Position numbers and translations under genes: made by a program. Positions 31,760 through 35,946 of a stretch of DNA of 35,946 nucleotides are shown piece after piece. Location: positions 1 to 35,946 of the forward strand of contig NZ_JAOZEV010000025.1 in assembly GCF_025847275.1 (NCBI RefSeq), in the 5' to 3' direction. Every line of letters begins with the position of its first letter. Within the stretch, counting starts at the first letter, position 1. The notes below the pieces were generated by a model, which was not told the origin of the DNA, did no database searches, and saw only the letters and a list, made by a program, of their open reading frames with translations. Origin of the DNA: Flavobacterium frigoritolerans (GTDB lineage: Bacteria; Bacteroidota; Bacteroidia; Flavobacteriales; Flavobacteriaceae).

Positions 31760-32608
31760 ATGAAGCCTAACACACAACAATTAAGCGATTTAACTATCCA
31801 AGTAAGAAGAGATATTCTTCGAATGGTACATGCAGTCAACTCAGGTCACCCAGGTGGTTCACTAGGTTGTACTGAATTTTTGGTGTCTTTATACCAAAAT
31901 ATTATGGACCGTAAAGAAGGTTTTGATATGGACGGAATTGGAGAAGATCTTTTCTTCCTTTCAAATGGTCATATTTCTCCAGTATTTTATAGCGTTTTAG
32001 CAAGAAGCGGTTATTTTCCAGTTTCAGAATTAGCAACTTTTAGATTGCTAAACTCTCGTTTACAAGGTCACCCTACAACTCATGAAGGATTGCCAGGAGT
32101 ACGTATTGCTTCAGGTTCATTAGGACAAGGATTATCTGTAGGAATTGGAGCTGCACAAGCTAAAAAACTAAATGGAGACAATCATATTGTATACACATTA
32201 CATGGTGATGGAGAATTACAAGAAGGGCAAAACTGGGAAGCTATCATGTATGCTTCTGCTAAAAAAGTAGACAACCTTATCTCAACTATCGACCTTAACG
32301 GAAAACAAATTGACGGAACTACAGATGAAGTTTTAGCAATGGGAAGCATTCGTGCTAAATTTGAAGCTTTTGATTGGGATGTTATAGATATCAAAGAAGG
32401 TAACAATATTGATGCTATATTAGCAGGTATGGCCGATGCTAAATCAAGAACTGGAAAAGGAAAACCAGTTTGTATTTTACTACATACAGAAATGGGTAAC
32501 GGTGTGGATTTTATGATGCATACACATGCTTGGCATGGTAAAGCACCAAACAACGACCAATTAGCTAATGCATTAGCTCAAAACATTTCAACTTTAGCAG
32601 ATTATTAA
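31760..32608 (+). CDS. Transketolase, N-terminal (TPP-binding) subunit
   Basis: 282 residues, equal to the first third of a full transketolase. Seen: NSGHPGGSLGCTEFLVSLY, NGHISPVFYSVLARSG, GSLGQGLSVGIGAA, and the thiamine-diphosphate motif HGDGELQEGQNWEAIMYA..DLNGKQIDG. It catalyses two-carbon transfer in the pentose phosphate pathway together with the C-terminal subunit encoded 73 nt downstream. Split transketolases are common in Bacteroidota and archaea, so this is a family form and not a frameshift. Confidence 0.95.
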   Translation: MKPNTQQLSDLTIQVRRDILRMVHAVNSGHPGGSLGCTEFLVSLYQNIMDRKEGFDMDGIGEDLFFLSNGHISPVFYSVLARSGYFPVSELATFRLLNSRLQGHPTTHEGLPGVRIASGSLGQGLSVGIGAAQAKKLNGDNHIVYTLHGDGELQEGQNWEAIMYASAKKVDNLISTIDLNGKQIDGTTDEVLAMGSIRAKFEAFDWDVIDIKEGNNIDAILAGMADAKSRTGKGKPVCILLHTEMGNGVDFMMHTHAWHGKAPNNDQLANALAQNISTLADY

Positions 32609-32681
32609 AAAAGCTTTATACTTTTCATAATAAGCTTTATGCCTATTAATTACAAAGTATATTACTTATAGCAACAAAAAA

Positions 32682-33635
32682 ATGAAAAAATATACAAATA
32701 CAGGAAGTAAAGATACTCGTTCAGGTTTTGGAGCGGGAATGACTGAATTAGGTCAGAAAAACGAAAATGTTGTTGCATTATGCGCTGATTTAATTGGTTC
32801 ATTAAAATTTGATGATTTCAAAAAAAATCACCCAGAGCGTTTTTTCCAAATCGGAATTGCTGAAGCAAACATGATTGGAATTGCAGCAGGTTTAACAATT
32901 GGAGGTAAAATTCCTTTTACAGGAACTTTCGCTAACTTTTCTACAGGAAGAGTTTATGATCAAATCCGTCAATCTGTAGCTTACTCAGATAAAAACGTAA
33001 AAATATGTGCATCTCACGCAGGTTTAACACTTGGAGAAGATGGAGCAACACACCAAATATTAGAAGATATTGGTTTAATGAAAATGTTACCCGGAATGAC
33101 TGTAATCAATACTTGTGATTACAATCAAACTAAAGCTGCAACACTTGCATTAGCAGATCATCACGGACCAGCTTATTTACGTTTCGGACGTCCAGTTGTA
33201 CCTAACTTTACACCTGCAGACGAGCCTTTCGTAATTGGAAAAGCAATTTTATTAAACGAAGGTACAGATGTTACAATTGTCGCTACTGGACATTTAGTTT
33301 GGGAAGCTCTTATTGCTGCAGAAGCATTAGAAGCAAAAGGAATCTCTGCCGAAGTAATCAATATCCATACTATCAAGCCACTTGACGAAGAAGCAATATT
33401 AAAATCTTTAGCAAAAACAAAATGTGTTGTTACTGCTGAAGAGCACAATATACTTGGAGGTCTTGGAGAAAGCGTTTCTAGAGTATTAGCATTAAACAAT
33501 CCAGCTCCACAAGAGTTTGTAGCAGTTAATGATAGTTTCGGAGAATCTGGAACTCCAGAACAATTAATGGAAAAATACAAACTAAACAATCAAGCGATTG
33601 TTGAAGCTGTAGAAAGAGTTATCAAAAGAAAGTAA
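32682..33635 (+). CDS. Transketolase, C-terminal (pyrimidine-binding) subunit
   Basis: 317 residues: the pyrimidine-binding domain (about 5-170: TRSGFGAGMTELG, LCADLIGSLK, FQIGIAEANMIGIAAGLTIGGKIPFTGTFANF with the Glu that activates TPP) and the C-terminal domain (about 185-315: DVTIVATGHLVWEALIAAE, HTIKPLDEEAI, TAEEHNILGGLGESV). It completes the enzyme with the upstream N-terminal subunit; same operon, followed by a strong terminator. Confidence 0.95.
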   Translation: MKKYTNTGSKDTRSGFGAGMTELGQKNENVVALCADLIGSLKFDDFKKNHPERFFQIGIAEANMIGIAAGLTIGGKIPFTGTFANFSTGRVYDQIRQSVAYSDKNVKICASHAGLTLGEDGATHQILEDIGLMKMLPGMTVINTCDYNQTKAATLALADHHGPAYLRFGRPVVPNFTPADEPFVIGKAILLNEGTDVTIVATGHLVWEALIAAEALEAKGISAEVINIHTIKPLDEEAILKSLAKTKCVVTAEEHNILGGLGESVSRVLALNNPAPQEFVAVNDSFGESGTPEQLMEKYKLNNQAIVEAVERVIKRK

Positions 33636-33657
33636 TTTCTTTTGATATAAAAATCAC

Positions 33658-33685
33658 AAACCTGCTCAATCGAGCAGGTTTTTTT
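33658..33685 (+). terminator. Terminator of the transketolase operon
   Basis: AAACCTGCTC (33658-33667) pairs with GAGCAGGTTT (33672-33681), loop AATC, then a run of T to 33685. Confidence 0.92.
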
Positions 33686-34383
33686 ATGCTTAAATATTGA
33701 AATAAGTTTTTACTAAACATCATTCAACTAATCTCTTTTTAGATGTTCCTATTGCTTATTTTAAGGCTTTAATTTTAATCATTGCAATAAAAAGATAAAG
33801 CAAATAAAGCTAGAGTTAAATAGATATTACCTGTAGATCATAATATGTATTCCATTCAAAATAATAGCAAAATATCAATCAAAAGTAGTGGATGTTTTAA
33901 TCTTAATGGATTATGAGATTATATTTTTCTTAATTCATATACCGATGAAAGTTTAATAACTATAAAAGGTTTAATTAAAACAAATAATAAGGTATTTTGG
34001 AATTAAGTTCTTCAAAAAAATGATATTAAAATTACTTATTCAGAATCCATTTTTCCTATATCTTATTCAATGACAAACATATGTTGCAACCTTTTTAGCA
34101 ACTAAAAGCAATGACTGCCAAGTTGTTTATTATTTCAATTATTGCTGTTTTGAGTTTTGTGACAGAATCGTGGCACATTCAATTTTGTAAAATTAATTCA
34201 ACATTTATAAAGGCAGTAGAATTTAAGTTCGAAGTATTAATCATCAATTTCTGAGTACACCAATAGGGTATTCTGGAGCAAAATATTCACTTTACTCCGG
34301 AATATCCATTATATAACATCTTTACTATCTGACCAAACAGATACAGTAATTACAATCAACAAATCACAATAAATAATAGATAA
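33686..34383. other. Long non-coding region between convergent units
   Basis: About 700 bases without a convincing gene. A short frame from ATG 33845 is cut by TGA after 23 codons but stays open for about 33 further codons to a TAA; it could be a gene relic. A hairpin with 10-bp arms (34269-34278 with 34295-34304, one G-U pair) lies 80 nt beyond the stop of the minus-strand gene at 34384 and might help end its transcript, though it lacks a T run. Confidence 0.4.
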
Positions 34384-35211
34384 CTATAGTTCTTCAATCA
34401 AGATAAAAGTACCTTCATTTTGAGTAGTTACTTCTCCAGCTATAAACGTTTTTCTACCATCCTCCGGACTTCTAGCCATAAGTGATAATTTTAGACCACT
34501 ATTTCCCGTATATACATAACAAATAGGATCGGTCCCTGCTCCTTTAGGTTCATTGAGAGAGTTTGACTCTACAACTCCTAATGTCGACATATAAATCTTT
34601 GCTCCATCAATAAGAGGCTCAGAGGGAGCAATTTTAGTCCTTAAATAGGTGGCAACTGAACTTGTTCCTATTCCAACAACGGCTGTGATTCTAAAAGATT
34701 TCCCTGGGGCTAATTCGATAATAGCTTTATCAATGTCATTAAGTTTCACTACCTCATTATTTATACCCGAAATACTACTCCAAACCACTGGAGTATCAGT
34801 GGTTCCTATTAACTGTTCGGTAACTGATCGTTTTATTTGCACTATAGTTTTACCAGCAGCGACATTTAAATAACGGTCAATTTTATACCATTTTGCTTTT
34901 GTAGCATCGTAATAATAATATCCTTTTTCGACTACAAATTCAGTTTTACTAGTTGTATCTTCAACATTCAAAGGAAAATCTACATAAACCATAATACCGT
35001 CATAACTACTTTGATATATTGCGTCTTTAGATTTTAACTCGGCACCTGATATTTTGGGAATAATTAAACCGTCTGGAATTTCAATATTTAAATTATTTCC
35101 TATCTCTAATGCAACTCTTGGACTACGGGTATTCATACCTGTTTTTTGAGCATTAATACTCCAAGTAATTAACATTATTAATACATGAATAAATGTATTT
35201 TTTTTCATCAT
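34384..35211 (-). CDS. Exported flavobacterial surface-type protein, paralogue 2
   Basis: 275 residues with a signal peptide (KKNTFIHVLIMLITWSINAQ); the start may be either of two adjacent ATGs. The mature protein begins KTGMNTRSPRVALEIG and continues DGLIIPKISGAELKSKDAIYQSSYDGIMVYVDFPL..GYYYYDATKAKWYKI, a pattern I know from many flavobacterial exported proteins of unknown function, in which a GINTxxPxxxLxI start precedes a xGxxxPKLSGxEL segment. The C-terminal 150 residues are beta-rich and end FILIEEL. No T9SS signal is seen. It follows the partial paralogue by 9 nt. Confidence 0.85.
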   Translation of the reverse strand: MMKKNTFIHVLIMLITWSINAQKTGMNTRSPRVALEIGNNLNIEIPDGLIIPKISGAELKSKDAIYQSSYDGIMVYVDFPLNVEDTTSKTEFVVEKGYYYYDATKAKWYKIDRYLNVAAGKTIVQIKRSVTEQLIGTTDTPVVWSSISGINNEVVKLNDIDKAIIELAPGKSFRITAVVGIGTSSVATYLRTKIAPSEPLIDGAKIYMSTLGVVESNSLNEPKGAGTDPICYVYTGNSGLKLSLMARSPEDGRKTFIAGEVTTQNEGTFILIEEL

Positions 35212-35220
35212 TTTCTTTAT

Positions 35221-35946
35221 TTATAATTCTTCTACTACCAAATAGCTTGTATAAAAAGGATCATCAGCCTCAGAACCTCCAAGTACAAATCCTCTGTTCC
35301 CTGCCGAATGCCCATATACTGGTGCATTTAATTTAATTGTCATTTCCTGATTTACAGTATTGATTACTGTTGTAGCATAAATAACTCCACCTTCTTGATA
35401 TGCTTCACTAGTTGTTTCTATATAGCCCCAAGTACTTAACGGCAAGGGTACTGCTGTATGAGACTCAAATTTTGTTACCACATATCCAGGTTTTGTAGCC
35501 GATACAATACTTATCATTGCCGTAATACGAAACAAATGTCCCTTAGGAAAAATTAAAAGCGAAGGATCATTGGAATCAATTTTTATTTGACTTGATCCAG
35601 GTGTTCCTTCGATGGAATTCCAAGGCAAATAATTATTTGCAAAATTCGTATTGTTGTTATTGCTAGGATAATTAAGTTTAAATGTACCAGTTCTTGATAC
35701 CTGTGCATAAATCAAATTAGAACTTTCAATTATATTATTATATTTTTTACCTATTGCCATCCAGGAATTTTGTACCTTATCGTAATAATAATATCCTTTA
35801 CTATCTACCTCTAGAGTAGCTCCTATAGGGTTAGAAGCAGGTTCGGTTACATATACAATTACTCCATCGTATTGAGAACTTACATCAGAAGCTAATTCAT
35901 TACCTGTTATTTTCGGAAAAAGTACTCCAACCACAATATCTGGATC
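35221..35946 (-). CDS. Partial surface-type protein, paralogue 1 (5' end outside window)
   Basis: 241 residues are visible and the frame is open to the window edge, so the N-terminus and signal peptide lie beyond 35946; the internal ATG at 35934 is not the start because DPDIVVGVLFPKITGNELAS matches the interior of its neighbour (PDGLIIPKISGAELKS). It shares the same layout: YDGVIVYVTEP, GYYYYDKVQNSWMAIGKKY, WNSIEGT, LFPKGHLFRITAMI.. (its neighbour has LAPGKSFRITAVV) and the C-terminal LVVEEL. A tandem duplication with strong divergence is evident. Confidence 0.85.
   Translation of the reverse strand, partial: DPDIVVGVLFPKITGNELASDVSSQYDGVIVYVTEPASNPIGATLEVDSKGYYYYDKVQNSWMAIGKKYNNIIESSNLIYAQVSRTGTFKLNYPSNNNNTNFANNYLPWNSIEGTPGSSQIKIDSNDPSLLIFPKGHLFRITAMISIVSATKPGYVVTKFESHTAVPLPLSTWGYIETTSEAYQEGGVIYATTVINTVNQEMTIKLNAPVYGHSAGNRGFVLGGSEADDPFYTSYLVVEEL

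Noticed and set aside
33173..33589. Minus-strand open frame of 138 codons inside the transketolase C-terminal subunit gene
   Set aside because: It is the antisense of a strongly conserved enzyme gene and has no recognisable domain.
31760..33635. Transketolase broken by a frameshift
   Set aside because: The two parts have their own start and stop with a 73-nt spacer and correspond to the known two-subunit form.

Overview
The window is an AT-rich chromosomal segment of a Flavobacterium-like member of the Bacteroidota. The signs are Bacteroidota-type promoters (TAnnTTTG at -7, weak or no Shine-Dalgarno), a type IX secretion (T9SS) C-terminal signal, SprB repeats, a two-gene transketolase, and the order thrS-infC-rpmI-rplT. 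No tRNA, rRNA, insertion sequence, integrase or CRISPR array was seen.

Layout. 1-444: two copies of a structured flavobacterial repeat (resembling the Flavo-1 RNA motif), a terminator, and three 22-nt direct repeats in front of thrS. 445-3773: translation operon thrS, infC (no ATG start; an AUA codon fits), rpmI, rplT, then a terminator. 3812-6443 (-): a cytosolic-looking sulfatase and a repeat-rich protein of unknown function. 6934-7833 (-): a single-pass membrane protein of unknown function. 8188-10831: small lipoprotein, TPR sensor kinase and response regulator. 10928-13915: a small membrane protein, a stand-alone PD-(D/E)XK nuclease-like protein, a lipoprotein, a small Cys/His protein and a secreted DNase I-like nuclease. 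The first two of these carry the same 16-bp palindrome at the same distance from a -7 box.

13912-24473 is the most unusual part. A LuxR-type response regulator and histidine kinase, a multi-pass membrane protein and a small soluble protein lie on the minus strand. On the plus strand are a 50-residue membrane microprotein and an operon encoding a phage-tail-collar (MdpB-like) protein, a signal-less periplasmic-binding-fold protein, a formyltransferase-fold enzyme and a T9SS-secreted SprB-repeat protein. The microprotein and the operon share an 18-bp palindrome (15 of 18 positions identical), each 21 nt in front of a TAnnTTTG box. I propose that the neighbouring two-component pair drives both and that this forms a coherent surface/secretion system that I do not recognise as described.

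24559-33635 is mostly housekeeping: dnaB (with an SSB-like acidic C-terminal tip), accA, an EamA transporter, lptG, tgt (without the usual zinc cysteines), a ChbG/YdjC-type deacetylase preceded by an inverted copy of the repeat seen at the window start, and split transketolase. 33636-34383 is non-coding with one doubtful gene relic. 34384-35946 (-) holds two tandem paralogous surface proteins; the upstream one runs off the window.
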